Shown here in pieces: positions 16,539 to 24,722 of a stretch of 38,523 nt of DNA (its first letter is position 1; every line of letters starts with the position of its first letter). The DNA is taken from the NCBI GenBank assembly GCA_964559125.1, contig CAZLGW010000045.1:1-38523 (forward strand). The letters are read 5' to 3'. The translations under genes were made by a program, and so were the position numbers. The notes under the pieces are model-generated. The model was not told the DNA's origin. It saw only the letters and a program-made list of their open reading frames with translations, and made no database searches. This stretch comes from Ravibacter sp964559125 (GTDB lineage: Bacteria; Bacteroidota; Bacteroidia; Cytophagales; Spirosomataceae).

Positions 16539-17549
16539 TCAGAAATCAGCATGCGGGGATAGGGTACGTACATCTTTTTCACTGTATCTCAGGAAAACGG
16601 TCTGTCCGGGCCTGAGATCGTTTCTTAACCGGTATACCACCCACCACAGGCCCTTTTTAATTTCGCAGCTGTATTCCCAGTGTATGCCTCTGAAGTGCGT
16701 ATGACGCACCTGAGCTTCTATATGGGCACCTGACGGCTGCTGTTTGGAGACCCTGACTTTTTCGGGACGTACAAACTGCAGCCGGGTTTTTCCCAGCCAG
16801 TTGACGTTGCCGGTAAGCTCTGCGACATAGGCGCTGACGGGGTGTTCATAGACGCTGAGTGGCGATCCGGTCTGGACTACCCTGCCTTTTCTCAGTACCA
16901 CGAGATTGTCCGCCCAGTCCATGGCTTCTGTAGGGGCATGGGTAACGAAAATGCAGGATTGCTTCTCTTTCGATTTCAATAGCTGGAAAAGCTTCGTAAG
17001 CCGCGAACGGTTGAGTCCGTCGAGATGGGCAAACGTTTCATCAAGCAGCAGCAGGTTGGGCAGTTCCGATAAAGCCATCGCAATGGCGGTTCTCTGTTTT
17101 TCTCCGCCCGACAGCGATTTGGCTTTCTGATCTCTTACTTCCTCCAGGCCGGCCAGCTCTATGAGCTCCCGGGTTCGTTTTTCGATGTATTCCGGAAGCT
17201 CCAGCCTGATAGGATAAGCGATATTTTCCCATACGGTCAGGTTGGGAAACAAATGAAACTCCTGGTGGACAAGCTTGATCTGCGGGTGCCCTCTGATCAG
17301 TTGCGAATCTACGTCGGGCAGAAGTTTGTCATGAAGGAATACATCGCCTTCCGTGGCGTCGAGGTAACGGGCCGCGATCTGCAGAAGCGTGCTTTTACCT
17401 GACCCGCTTTCTCCCAGAATACCCACCCAATGGCCTGCAGGAAGCTGAAATGAGATATCGTCAAGGGCTTTGAGCGTATCATAAGTTTTGGTCACCTGCT
17501 TAAACTCGAACAGTGGACTCTCTGCTTTGTCTTGTGTTTTGGGAGGCAT
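16539..17549 (-). CDS. ABC transporter ATP-binding protein (PotA/CysA-like), orphan
   Basis: A CysA/PotA/FbpC-type ATPase of 336 residues from ATG 17549 (339 from GTG 17558). Walker A is GESGSGKST (about 46-54), the signature LSGGEKQR, Walker B LLLLDETFAHLD with the catalytic Glu, and the switch His in FVTHAPTEAMDWAD. The last ~100 residues resemble a TOBE-type regulatory domain (NVNWLGKTRLQFVRPEKV). It would energize import through a partner permease, but no permease or binding protein is adjacent on either side. The FecCD and FecE genes nearby have their own ATPase. The substrate is unknown; sulfate, molybdate, polyamine and iron are family possibilities. Confidence 0.85.
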   Translation of the reverse strand: MPPKTQDKAESPLFEFKQVTKTYDTLKALDDISFQLPAGHWVGILGESGSGKSTLLQIAARYLDATEGDVFLHDKLLPDVDSQLIRGHPQIKLVHQEFHLFPNLTVWENIAYPIRLELPEYIEKRTRELIELAGLEEVRDQKAKSLSGGEKQRTAIAMALSELPNLLLLDETFAHLDGLNRSRLTKLFQLLKSKEKQSCIFVTHAPTEAMDWADNLVVLRKGRVVQTGSPLSVYEHPVSAYVAELTGNVNWLGKTRLQFVRPEKVRVSKQQPSGAHIEAQVRHTHFRGIHWEYSCEIKKGLWWVVYRLRNDLRPGQTVFLRYSEKDVRTLSPHADF

Positions 17550-17654
17550 ATCCTTCACCCGGACTAATGTTATGTTAATGCAAAAAACGAATAATTGCCG
17601 AATTATAAAAAATGATAATTATATACTATCCAGACCTTCCGGTTATCTGACATA

Positions 17655-17710
17655 CCACAGAATGCACAGATAGCTATAGCTAGAGTCTATACACATCTGT
17701 GCATCTGCGG
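17655..17710. repeat. Imperfect inverted repeat with CTGTG units
   Basis: CCACAGAATGCACAGAT (17655-17671) pairs with ATCTGTGCATCTGCGG (17695-17710) around a 23-base loop. The words CACAGA and CTGTG link it to the CACAGAG repeats at 2507-3010 and 24028-24704. No T-run follows, so it is not a classical terminator. Confidence 0.6.
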
Positions 17711-17849
17711 CTATCATCGGTTACTATTAGGCATGGAGATCGTCACCGGCAGGTTGCGATCCACAGCGCGGAGGATTTATAACTATTTGGCGAATATGTA
17801 GCCTTTCCTCATGTTTTTAAAAGATATTAAAAAGCCTTGCTTTGATCAT

Positions 17850-17868
17850 ATTTAGTATTAGTCTAAAT
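17850..17868. promoter_or_regulatory. Candidate iron-responsive operator before the TonB receptor
   Basis: ATTTAG and CTAAAT (arms of 6) flank a 7-base core, giving a 19-base inverted repeat. It lies 30 bases before the preferred start of the TonB receptor gene, where a Fur-type regulator would be expected. I cannot test it against a binding model. Confidence 0.4.
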
Positions 17869-17898
17869 TGCAAGAAAATATCAAAAGGGGATTTGCAT

Positions 17899-20322
17899 TT
17901 GCTCAGACAGTTTACCGGTAGTTTCTTTCTTATCGCGCTTTCTTTCTTTATTCCAATTATGGTGAGTGCGCAGAAACCGGGCGTAATCCGGGTAATTTTG
18001 AAGGGAGAGAGCGGGGAGCCATTGCCCCAGGCGACGGTTTACCTGCTGGATGATTCAGGGGAAGAGGTGCAGCCCGTCAGGTTAAGCGACGAAGACGGAA
18101 AGGTAAATTTTGCCGGTTTGAGAGAAGGCAGCTATACGGTGCTGGCCAGGCATGTCGGGAAGGAGGAGATAAAACATCCGGTCGCAGTGGAGCCGGCTTC
18201 CGAGTTCTTGATTGAACTGGTTCTGAAAAACTCTGTAGAGCAGCTTTCAGATCTCGTAGTCCGCGGTAAAAGCGAGACCCGGGAGGCTATTGATCAGCCT
18301 ATCAAAGCGGCGATTGTAAATACCCGTGAGGTAGGTGCTCAGCCTGTTACCCTCACCGAGCTGATCAACCGCACAGCAGGAGTCAGGATAAGACAAACCG
18401 GCGGTCTCGGCTCAGCGCCTGATGTTTCGGTAAACGGTTTCCAGGGCCGGGGGATCCGTTATTTCAAAAACGGGATACCTCTCGATTACCTGCGCGACGG
18501 CTATAATATTTCTTCCGTACCCGTCGAGTTGCTCGAACGTGTGGAAGTATACAAAGGCGTGCTGCCCGTCGGGCTGGGGGCCGATGCGCTAGGAGGGGCC
18601 GTCAACCTGGTAACGCGTACCGATGTGGGGTCATACCTGAACCTGTCTTACGAAGCGGCTTCATTCAATACCCACAGGGCCTCGCTGAGCGCGGTTTACG
18701 CCCCCGAAGGCAGGAAATGGTTTGCAGGGACCGATCTGTTTTTCAATCATTCAGACAACGACTATAAAGCGGAGGTCAAGGTAACCGACCCGGAAACGAG
18801 AAACCAGTACCGGGCCCGGGTACGGATGTTCCACAATGCTTTCACCAGCTACTATGGCGAGGTTTTTGCGGGCGTCAAAGATACCCGATGGGCTGACGAA
18901 TTACGGCTGAGCCTGGCGGGATTTTCTCTTACGCGGGAACAGCAGCATCCTGCGCTGATGACAGATCCGTACGGCGCGATTACAGGAAGACAGTCGTCGG
19001 TGGTGCCTACCGTCAGGTACAGGAAAACTTTTGCGGACGGACGTATTTCGGTTGACCAGTTCCTGGTATACAATACGGTCAATATCGGCAGGGCAGACAC
19101 CCTGCGCGGCCGATATGACTGGTTCGGAAATGTTACCTATAACACCTCACAATTCGGAGAGAGCCGGCAACCGGCCTTATCGGATATCGATTTCAGCAAC
19201 CTGACTTCCAGGACGAACCTGGGCTATAAGCTGAATGACGCCCATAAGGTAGAGTTGAATTATGTGATCACCGAAGCAGGGAGGAAAGGAAAGGATCCGT
19301 ATGGGCCCCGGTTTGCGGGGACCGATATCGATGTGCTGTCGGTTCGTACGGATTACCGGAAGCAGGTATTGGGAGCGAGCCTGGAAAGCCGGTGGTTTGG
19401 CGGCCGGCTCACAAACACATTGATGGGAAAGCACTACTATTATTCTTCTTCCGGAACCGATACATGGGCGTCGCGGCCGATAGCCGAGAGCGAAAGGATC
19501 ACAAAAAAAGGTAATTACTGGGGTATAGCGGAAGCGGTGAAATTTGAGCTGAACGAGCACCAGTTTATCAGGCTTTCGGCCGAAGCAGCCAACCGCCTGC
19601 CGCAGCAGGACGAGCTTTTCGGCGACGGCATATGGGTTGTTCCCAACTTTAACCTGAACCCGGAAAGGAGCACTAACCTGAATGCAGGCTATCGCTGGCA
19701 TAGATGGAAAAAGGCTTCATTCGAAGTAAACGGTTTTTACAGGTATACCAAAGGATTGATATTACTGATCCCGATACAGCCTCCGTATGCACAGTTTACC
19801 AATATGGACAACATAAAAGGCTATGGAGTCGAACTGGACGGGTCGGTGCATGTAGGCCGCTTTTTCATGGTGAATGCCAACGTTACGTACCAGGACCTGC
19901 GCCTCTTCGGGATCACCACTGTGCTCGACAGATGGAAGAACGGCAGCCGCCTCAGGAACACACCCTGGTTTTTTACCAACCTTGGTGTAACGGGCAACTT
20001 CGATAAAGTATTCGGGGAAATGGATAACCTGAAAATATACCTTCATTATAATTTCCTCAAAGAATACTACCTCGAGACGATTGCCCGCCGCCAGGAACCC
20101 GGTGGCTTTCTCGGGCTGTTCGGCAGCGCGAAAGTCAATTCCGACCTCCTGATCCCTACCCAGCATCTTCTGAATGCCGGGGTCAATTATTCGTTAATGT
20201 CGGGACGCGCTACCGTGGGACTGGAAGTAAAAAACCTGCTTGACCAGGATGTTTTTGACTATTACCGTATTCAGCGGGCAGGACGGAGTATTCACCTGAA
20301 AATGGGGATTTCGATCAAGTAA
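17899..20322 (+). CDS. TonB-dependent outer-membrane receptor (siderophore type)
   Basis: About 807 residues. The signal peptide is LRQFTGSFFLIALSFF..VSAQ. Next comes a carboxypeptidase-like beta-sandwich (about 30-110, with GEPLPQATVYLLDDSGEE), then the plug (TELINRTAGVRIRQTGG, PVELLERVEVYKGVLPVGLGADALGGAVNLVTR), then the 22-strand barrel ending RSIHLKMGISIK. No in-frame ATG precedes the signal peptide. I prefer TTG at 17899, 8 bases after AAAAGGGG; TTG 17893 and 17842 are alternatives, the latter upstream of the candidate operator. First gene of an iron-uptake locus. The DUF4374 lipoprotein and esterase downstream point to a (xeno)siderophore as ligand, by inference. Confidence 0.93.
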   Translation: MLRQFTGSFFLIALSFFIPIMVSAQKPGVIRVILKGESGEPLPQATVYLLDDSGEEVQPVRLSDEDGKVNFAGLREGSYTVLARHVGKEEIKHPVAVEPASEFLIELVLKNSVEQLSDLVVRGKSETREAIDQPIKAAIVNTREVGAQPVTLTELINRTAGVRIRQTGGLGSAPDVSVNGFQGRGIRYFKNGIPLDYLRDGYNISSVPVELLERVEVYKGVLPVGLGADALGGAVNLVTRTDVGSYLNLSYEAASFNTHRASLSAVYAPEGRKWFAGTDLFFNHSDNDYKAEVKVTDPETRNQYRARVRMFHNAFTSYYGEVFAGVKDTRWADELRLSLAGFSLTREQQHPALMTDPYGAITGRQSSVVPTVRYRKTFADGRISVDQFLVYNTVNIGRADTLRGRYDWFGNVTYNTSQFGESRQPALSDIDFSNLTSRTNLGYKLNDAHKVELNYVITEAGRKGKDPYGPRFAGTDIDVLSVRTDYRKQVLGASLESRWFGGRLTNTLMGKHYYYSSSGTDTWASRPIAESERITKKGNYWGIAEAVKFELNEHQFIRLSAEAANRLPQQDELFGDGIWVVPNFNLNPERSTNLNAGYRWHRWKKASFEVNGFYRYTKGLILLIPIQPPYAQFTNMDNIKGYGVELDGSVHVGRFFMVNANVTYQDLRLFGITTVLDRWKNGSRLRNTPWFFTNLGVTGNFDKVFGEMDNLKIYLHYNFLKEYYLETIARRQEPGGFLGLFGSAKVNSDLLIPTQHLLNAGVNYSLMSGRATVGLEVKNLLDQDVFDYYRIQRAGRSIHLKMGISIK

Positions 20323-20377
20323 ATACAGTACAATCAATATAAAACGCTCACAACAAGCGGGCATAACTTAAAGTATC

Positions 20378-21667
20378 ATGAACAAACACATATTAAAAGG
20401 CTGGATGTTGGCGGTAGCAGGGCTGGGACTTCTGGCAGGATGCGACAAGGACAAGAATGACCCGGAACCCGATCCGGTGAAGGAATACAAATATGTCGTA
20501 CAAACCTCCAGCAACCTGAGCAATGCCCAGAGACCTGGAAATATCAGGGTTTTCGATACTTTCCCTTCCGGGAACATTTCCACCATAGATCAGTCGTTCC
20601 AGGGACTGGGAATGGCCGGATGGCGTCCTTACGGCAACTGGCTGCTGAAGATGTTCGATTCCAAAGGGTATGAGCAGGGGATTGAACGCCTTAAAATAGG
20701 AGCCGGCGATATCGTGGAGGTAGAAAGCTTCCTGAAAGCGAATCCTTCGACTTTCGGTTCCGGCAACTTCGTCATTGCAGATGAAACAACCGGCTTTTAC
20801 TGGGATGCAGACGCTCCGCTCAAAATCCAGAAATTCAACCCGACAACCCTTTCCCGGGTCTCTTCCGGTGAAATCGACCTGACAGCCGCGGTAAATGAGC
20901 GCGGGACAGATGAAGCGGATATTAAATTTCGTTCGGTAGGCCAGAAATTCCTCGCCGTGAAGAACGGGAAGCTGTTTGCCAATATCACCTATGCGAAAAC
21001 AGACGGCTCGCAGAAGGGCTTCTGGGATGACTTCTACCCGGATGTTTATATCGCGGTGATCGATATCGCTACAGGCAAATATGAAAAAACCACGCAGATA
21101 GAAGGGACCGGCTCGATCGCCTATATCAACGATAACCCGATGTACAGTTTTGACACTAACGGGGACCTCTATATAGTATGCCAGGGTGGCGACCGCGTGA
21201 ATGCGCAGGCTGGCGCTCTGGGTGGTCGTTCCAAGATCGCCAGAATCAAAGCAAACGAGACAAACGTAGACGCTTCGTGGTCGCTTAATATGGACGACAT
21301 ACGCGACGACGGCAAAAGCAAGTTCGTAAGCGTTTTTGCAAAGGACGGAAAGCTGATAGTACCTATCAATAATACACCGCTCACCGGCGGGCCGCAGGGT
21401 AATATCAACCTTACCGATATCTGGGAGTTTCACGTAGTGGATGTGAATACAAAGGCGTTGACGAAGGTATCTGGTATTCCTGCCGTCACCAACCCCGGAG
21501 GGTCTTACGGCGCGGTAGAAATCGACGATAAGGTTTACCTGCGCGTAAGTACGGCCGATGGCAGCATGAACGGCTATTACGAACTTAACGGTACGGCTGC
21601 AACCCGCACTTTCGACGTGACGGAAGGAGGGAGCATCCAGGGAATTTACAAAATCGAGGTAGAATAA
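20378..21667 (+). CDS. DUF4374 surface lipoprotein (XusB-like)
   Basis: A 429-residue protein with a lipoprotein signal, LAVAGLGLLAGC, so Cys at about residue 22 is lipidated. After an acidic linker (DKDKNDPEPDPVKE), DUF4374 repeats such as YVVQTSS, NFVIADETTGFYWD and the SIAYINDNPMYSF region suggest a beta-propeller. In Bacteroides thetaiotaomicron the DUF4374 lipoprotein XusB captures ferric enterobactin and hands it to its TonB partner XusA. The same order here (TonB receptor then DUF4374, 55 bases apart) supports a surface siderophore-binding role by analogy. No missing parts noted. Confidence 0.88.
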   Translation: MNKHILKGWMLAVAGLGLLAGCDKDKNDPEPDPVKEYKYVVQTSSNLSNAQRPGNIRVFDTFPSGNISTIDQSFQGLGMAGWRPYGNWLLKMFDSKGYEQGIERLKIGAGDIVEVESFLKANPSTFGSGNFVIADETTGFYWDADAPLKIQKFNPTTLSRVSSGEIDLTAAVNERGTDEADIKFRSVGQKFLAVKNGKLFANITYAKTDGSQKGFWDDFYPDVYIAVIDIATGKYEKTTQIEGTGSIAYINDNPMYSFDTNGDLYIVCQGGDRVNAQAGALGGRSKIARIKANETNVDASWSLNMDDIRDDGKSKFVSVFAKDGKLIVPINNTPLTGGPQGNINLTDIWEFHVVDVNTKALTKVSGIPAVTNPGGSYGAVEIDDKVYLRVSTADGSMNGYYELNGTAATRTFDVTEGGSIQGIYKIEVE

Positions 21668-21668
21668 C

Positions 21669-22844
21669 GTGAATTTTAAAGCTTTCTGTACGGCGATCCT
21701 GGCGGTATGGGGACTGGTATCCCATGCCCAGCATACGGTTACTATCGAAGTGACGGCTCGTCCGGGCTCGCACGCAAATGAACCGTTTTTCCTTACAGGG
21801 AGCTTCCAGAGATGGCAGCCTGCCGAAGAGAAATGGCAGATGAAGCCTGATGAAAACGGCCGGTATATCGTGAAGGTACCTGGTATAAAACCGGGTTTCC
21901 TGCTGGAATTCAAGTTTACGCGCGGAAGCTGGAAGACGCTGGAAAGCACGGCCGATGGCCGGCTGGAATCACCGCGTACCGCCACCATCAGGAAGGATAC
22001 CACTATCAGGTGCGTAATCGAGGCATGGCGTGACGATTTTCCTCCGTCTACTGCTTCACCGCAGGTAAAACTGCTGAGCGGCTCCTTTTACATACCACAG
22101 CTGGATCGTTACCGCCGTGTCTGGATTTATCTTCCGAAAGATTATGCCACATCGGGCAAACGCTACCCGGTACTGTATATGCAGGACGGACAGGATCTGT
22201 TTGACGAAGCCACGTCGGAAGGAAGGATAGGCCCGTTGGAATGGAACGTTGATGAAACTGTTGATAAGGCGGCAAAGCAGTGTATTGTGGTGGCGGTAGA
22301 CCATCACAGCGATAAGGCCGGCCGGATCAAAGAGTATTATCTTAAAGGCAACCAGGATTACCCGGAAGTGGAAGGAGAACAGTACCTGTCATTCCTGATC
22401 AATACGCTGAAACCCTATATCGACAGCAACTACCGGACGATCCCCGACAGCAGGCATACCGCGTTGGCCGGGAGCTCCATGGGAGGCTTGTTTACGCTCT
22501 ATTCGGGGCTGCGCAGACCGGATATTTTTGGGATCCTGGGGGTGTTGTCACCCTCTATCTGGCTGGATTATGGCAATATCCATAAGGAAATCGACCGGAT
22601 CAGGAAACCTTCTGAAGTAAACAGACAACGCTATTTTTTCTATGCCGGTGGCAATGAGAGCAGGCTGAAGCCCGATAGCAGCTTTGTGCGGATGCACGAT
22701 GACGTAGCCGGAGCCATGGCTGCATTGAAGGCGAAGGTAAGTCCTGAAATGGAGGTAAGGGTGAACCCGGCTGGCCGTCACGGCGCTGTTTACTGGAGAA
22801 TGATATTCCCCGAATTATATACCTGGATGAGCAGGGATTGGTAA
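21669..22844 (+). CDS. Esterase (enterochelin-esterase-like, alpha/beta hydrolase) with N-terminal CBM-like domain
   Basis: A 391-residue exported hydrolase. A signal peptide (NFKAFCTAILAVWGLVSHA) leads into a beta-sandwich with LTGSFQRWQ and the carbohydrate-binding-module-like region (22-115). Next is the Fes/esterase-D fold with YPVLYMQDGQDLF (166-178), the nucleophile Ser270 in GSSMGG, and His371 in GRHGAVYW. Such enzymes cleave ester-type siderophores (enterobactin, salmochelin) or other esters. Context next to a TonB receptor and DUF4374 lipoprotein favours a siderophore ester, but feruloyl or other esters are possible. GTG start, with the preceding stop one base away, so it is translationally coupled to the lipoprotein gene. 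Confidence 0.87.
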   Translation: MNFKAFCTAILAVWGLVSHAQHTVTIEVTARPGSHANEPFFLTGSFQRWQPAEEKWQMKPDENGRYIVKVPGIKPGFLLEFKFTRGSWKTLESTADGRLESPRTATIRKDTTIRCVIEAWRDDFPPSTASPQVKLLSGSFYIPQLDRYRRVWIYLPKDYATSGKRYPVLYMQDGQDLFDEATSEGRIGPLEWNVDETVDKAAKQCIVVAVDHHSDKAGRIKEYYLKGNQDYPEVEGEQYLSFLINTLKPYIDSNYRTIPDSRHTALAGSSMGGLFTLYSGLRRPDIFGILGVLSPSIWLDYGNIHKEIDRIRKPSEVNRQRYFFYAGGNESRLKPDSSFVRMHDDVAGAMAALKAKVSPEMEVRVNPAGRHGAVYWRMIFPELYTWMSRDW

Positions 22845-22862
22845 GGGGGAGCACAGAGTGAG

Positions 22863-22880
22863 CCCCCGGGGAAACGGGGG
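22863..22880 (+). other. Stable hairpin after the esterase gene
   Basis: CCCCCG (22863-22868) and CGGGGG (22875-22880) form a six-pair GC stem around GGGAAA. It sits in the spacer before the YncE gene with no T-run. It could slow RNA decay or weakly attenuate transcription. Confidence 0.45.
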
Positions 22881-22917
22881 TATAATTGATTATAATAAAA
22901 CTAAATTAATTTAAAAG

Positions 22918-24009
22918 ATGAAACTCATTAACGAATGTTTAGCTTTTTCAAAAAGCGGATTGCTCCTGACGGGATTGGCCGTATGTATAACAGCGCCATA
23001 TTCATCTATAGCTCAGAAGTCCGAAAAAACCGCTAAGGTCGGAGGGGCAGGGGTATACGAACTTGCAGTAAGCGAGTCTACAGGAGCAGTCTACGTGGCT
23101 GCCGCAGGTTCCAGGAATGCTCCAGGAGGCAAGATCTACAAGCTGGATCCGAAGACTCTGTCGGTTACAGACAGTATAGATGCGAAAGATACACCGCCGT
23201 TTGGAGTGGGGATCAATGATAAAACGCAAACCCTTTATACTACCAATACCAGGACGAATTCCGTAAGTGCGGTCGATCTCAAAAGCGGTAAAATTGTTGC
23301 CGTTATAAAGAACGGTCAGGAAAAATCACACACCCGCGAGGTAGTAGTGGATGAAACCAGGAACAGGGTGTATGTATCGGACGTCGGCGAGGGAAGCAGC
23401 ATCTGGGTGATCGACGGCAATACCAACACCTACCTTTATTCGATAGAAAACACCGGTAAAACTACAACGGGACTTGCTCTTGATCCGGAAAAACAGGTAC
23501 TCTATGTAACCAATATGGGGACCAACGAGATTGGCGTAGTAGACCTGGAAGCAAAGAAGCTGGTGAAATCTTACAGCGCTCATGGCGAGCGTCCGGTCAA
23601 CCTGGTGCTGGACAAGCAGACCCAACGGCTGTTTGTAGTAGATCAGGGCACTAACGAAGTTAACGTGATCAACGCCGGATCAGGAGAGCTGATCAGGAAA
23701 ATACCTGCCGGCAAAGGAGCTCTGGGGATTAAAATGGACCCGGTCCGCAAGCGCGTTTATACTGCTAACCGCCAGGACGGTACGGTGACTGTGATCGATA
23801 GCGACTCCTACAAAGTCTTAGCGACACTTGATGCCGGCTCTGCGCCTAATACCGTAGTAGTAAATACCCAAACCGGTGCTGCCTACGTGACTAACAAGAC
23901 CAAGCCTATGCAGAGGCCACAGGGTGGACAAGGCGGCGGACAGGAAGGTCAGCGCCCTGCCCCGGCCCCCGACCCGCTTGGAGATACGGTTACGTTGATC
24001 CTGCCGTAA
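22918..24009 (+). CDS. YncE-family secreted beta-propeller protein
   Basis: A 363-residue protein with a signal peptide (about 1-32, LLLTGLAVCITAPYSSIAQ). It has six to seven repeats of the YVTN type: VYVAAAGSRN, LYTTNTRTNS, VYVSDVGEGS, LYVTNMGTNE, LFVVDQGTNE, VYTANRQDGT and AYVTNKTK. The C-terminus is a Gly/Gln/Pro-rich tail (GGQGGGQEGQRPAPAPDP) that looks disordered. YncE-like propellers occur beside iron-uptake genes in many bacteria but their substrate is unsettled. It lies between the esterase and a YceI protein within the iron locus, same direction, so co-regulation is likely. Confidence 0.88.
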   Translation: MKLINECLAFSKSGLLLTGLAVCITAPYSSIAQKSEKTAKVGGAGVYELAVSESTGAVYVAAAGSRNAPGGKIYKLDPKTLSVTDSIDAKDTPPFGVGINDKTQTLYTTNTRTNSVSAVDLKSGKIVAVIKNGQEKSHTREVVVDETRNRVYVSDVGEGSSIWVIDGNTNTYLYSIENTGKTTTGLALDPEKQVLYVTNMGTNEIGVVDLEAKKLVKSYSAHGERPVNLVLDKQTQRLFVVDQGTNEVNVINAGSGELIRKIPAGKGALGIKMDPVRKRVYTANRQDGTVTVIDSDSYKVLATLDAGSAPNTVVVNTQTGAAYVTNKTKPMQRPQGGQGGGQEGQRPAPAPDPLGDTVTLILP

Positions 24010-24027
24010 AGGGAAATTAATCCAAAA

Positions 24028-24093
24028 ATAACGCTGTGCTCTTTGTGTTCTCTGTGGTAGGTAACCACAAAGGCACAGAGAGTACAGCGTTAT
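24028..24093. repeat. Long inverted repeat of the CTCTGTG/CACAGAG family
   Basis: ATAACGCTGTGCTCTTTGTG (24028-24047) begins the left arm; the right arm contains CACAAAGGCACAGAGAGTAC and ends GCGTTAT. The arms pair imperfectly over about 30 bases around GTAGGTAACC. It lies between the YncE and YceI genes. A solo relative is at 24684-24704. Confidence 0.75.
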
Positions 24094-24131
24094 GACAGTT
24101 GCCTTACAATAGCGGTTATTTGAGAATAGCT

Positions 24132-24665
24132 ATGAAAATAAAGATATTTCCAGGGATTTTGCTTCTTTTAGTCGCAGGGATTTTGTCGTTTGCTGTCTTC
24201 CGGCAATGGAAGATCAAAGAAGGGTATAGTATAACGATAGACAACTTCGATATTACCGGCAAGTTTGAAAAGTTCGGAGGGGTTATCGTTTTTGATGAAA
24301 ACGACCTCGAAAAATCTTCTTTTAAAGTAAAAGTAGACGTTAAGTCCCTCAGTACCGGGAATATCCTTAAAACCAAAAGTGCGCTGAGCTCGGAATGGTT
24401 TTATGCGTCGCAGTATCCTTCGATAGATTTCGTATCTTCTAAAATAGAAAAGGCAGGCGCTACGTACAAAGTTACGGGAGATCTGACTATCAGGGGTATT
24501 ACCAGGCCGGTCGTGATTCCGTTTGCTTTTGTAAATGAGGGGAGCGAAGGTGTTTTTTCCGGCGAATTTGTTGTAAATCGCGTTGATTTTGAAGTCGGAA
24601 GCGAGGAGTCGGAAGTGGAATATGATGTGAAAGTGATTCTCAAAGTCCCCGTCGGGAGATCATAG
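24132..24665 (+). CDS. YceI-family protein
   Basis: A 177-residue YceI-like lipid-binding protein. It has an N-terminal hydrophobic segment (KIFPGILLLLVAGILSFAVF) that acts as a signal or membrane anchor. The YceI core has YSITIDNFDITGKFEKFGGVIVFD, WFYASQYPSIDFVSSKIEKAG, the strand DLTIRGITRPVVIPF, and VNRVDFEVG. YceI proteins bind isoprenoid-like lipids in the periplasm. Its link to iron uptake here is only positional. Start at ATG 24132; the longer frame from 24099 begins in the repeat. Same direction as its neighbours, 57 bases before the binding protein. Confidence 0.88.
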   Translation: MKIKIFPGILLLLVAGILSFAVFRQWKIKEGYSITIDNFDITGKFEKFGGVIVFDENDLEKSSFKVKVDVKSLSTGNILKTKSALSSEWFYASQYPSIDFVSSKIEKAGATYKVTGDLTIRGITRPVVIPFAFVNEGSEGVFSGEFVVNRVDFEVGSEESEVEYDVKVILKVPVGRS

Positions 24666-24683
24666 CGGATCACGAAGAGTGAA

Positions 24684-24704
24684 GGCACAGAGGTACAGAG
24701 TTAT
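24684..24704. repeat. Solo half-repeat of the CACAGAG family
   Basis: GGCACAGAGGTACAGAGTTAT closely matches the right arm of the repeat at 24072-24093. It has no partner arm, so it may be a decayed copy. Confidence 0.55.
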
Positions 24705-24722
24705 GCCAGTACTTAAAAAGAT

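Larger units (their letters stand above)
17550..17898. other. Intergenic region before the TonB receptor: inverted repeat and candidate operator, no gene
   Basis: This stretch is A/T-rich and has no convincing gene on either strand. It contains the palindromic repeat at 17655-17710 and the TTTAG/CTAAA operator candidate at 17850-17868. It also holds the divergent promoters of the ABC ATPase and the iron-uptake locus. Confidence 0.6.

Noticed and set aside
20393..22003. Minus-strand frame of over 500 codons opposite the DUF4374 and esterase genes
   Set aside because: Both plus-strand genes are well supported, with signal peptides and catalytic motifs; the reverse frame is a shadow caused by codon bias.
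24028..24093. CRISPR-like or attenuator reading of the 66-base palindrome
   Set aside because: There is one palindrome, no regular repeat-spacer series, no T-run for a terminator and no leader peptide.
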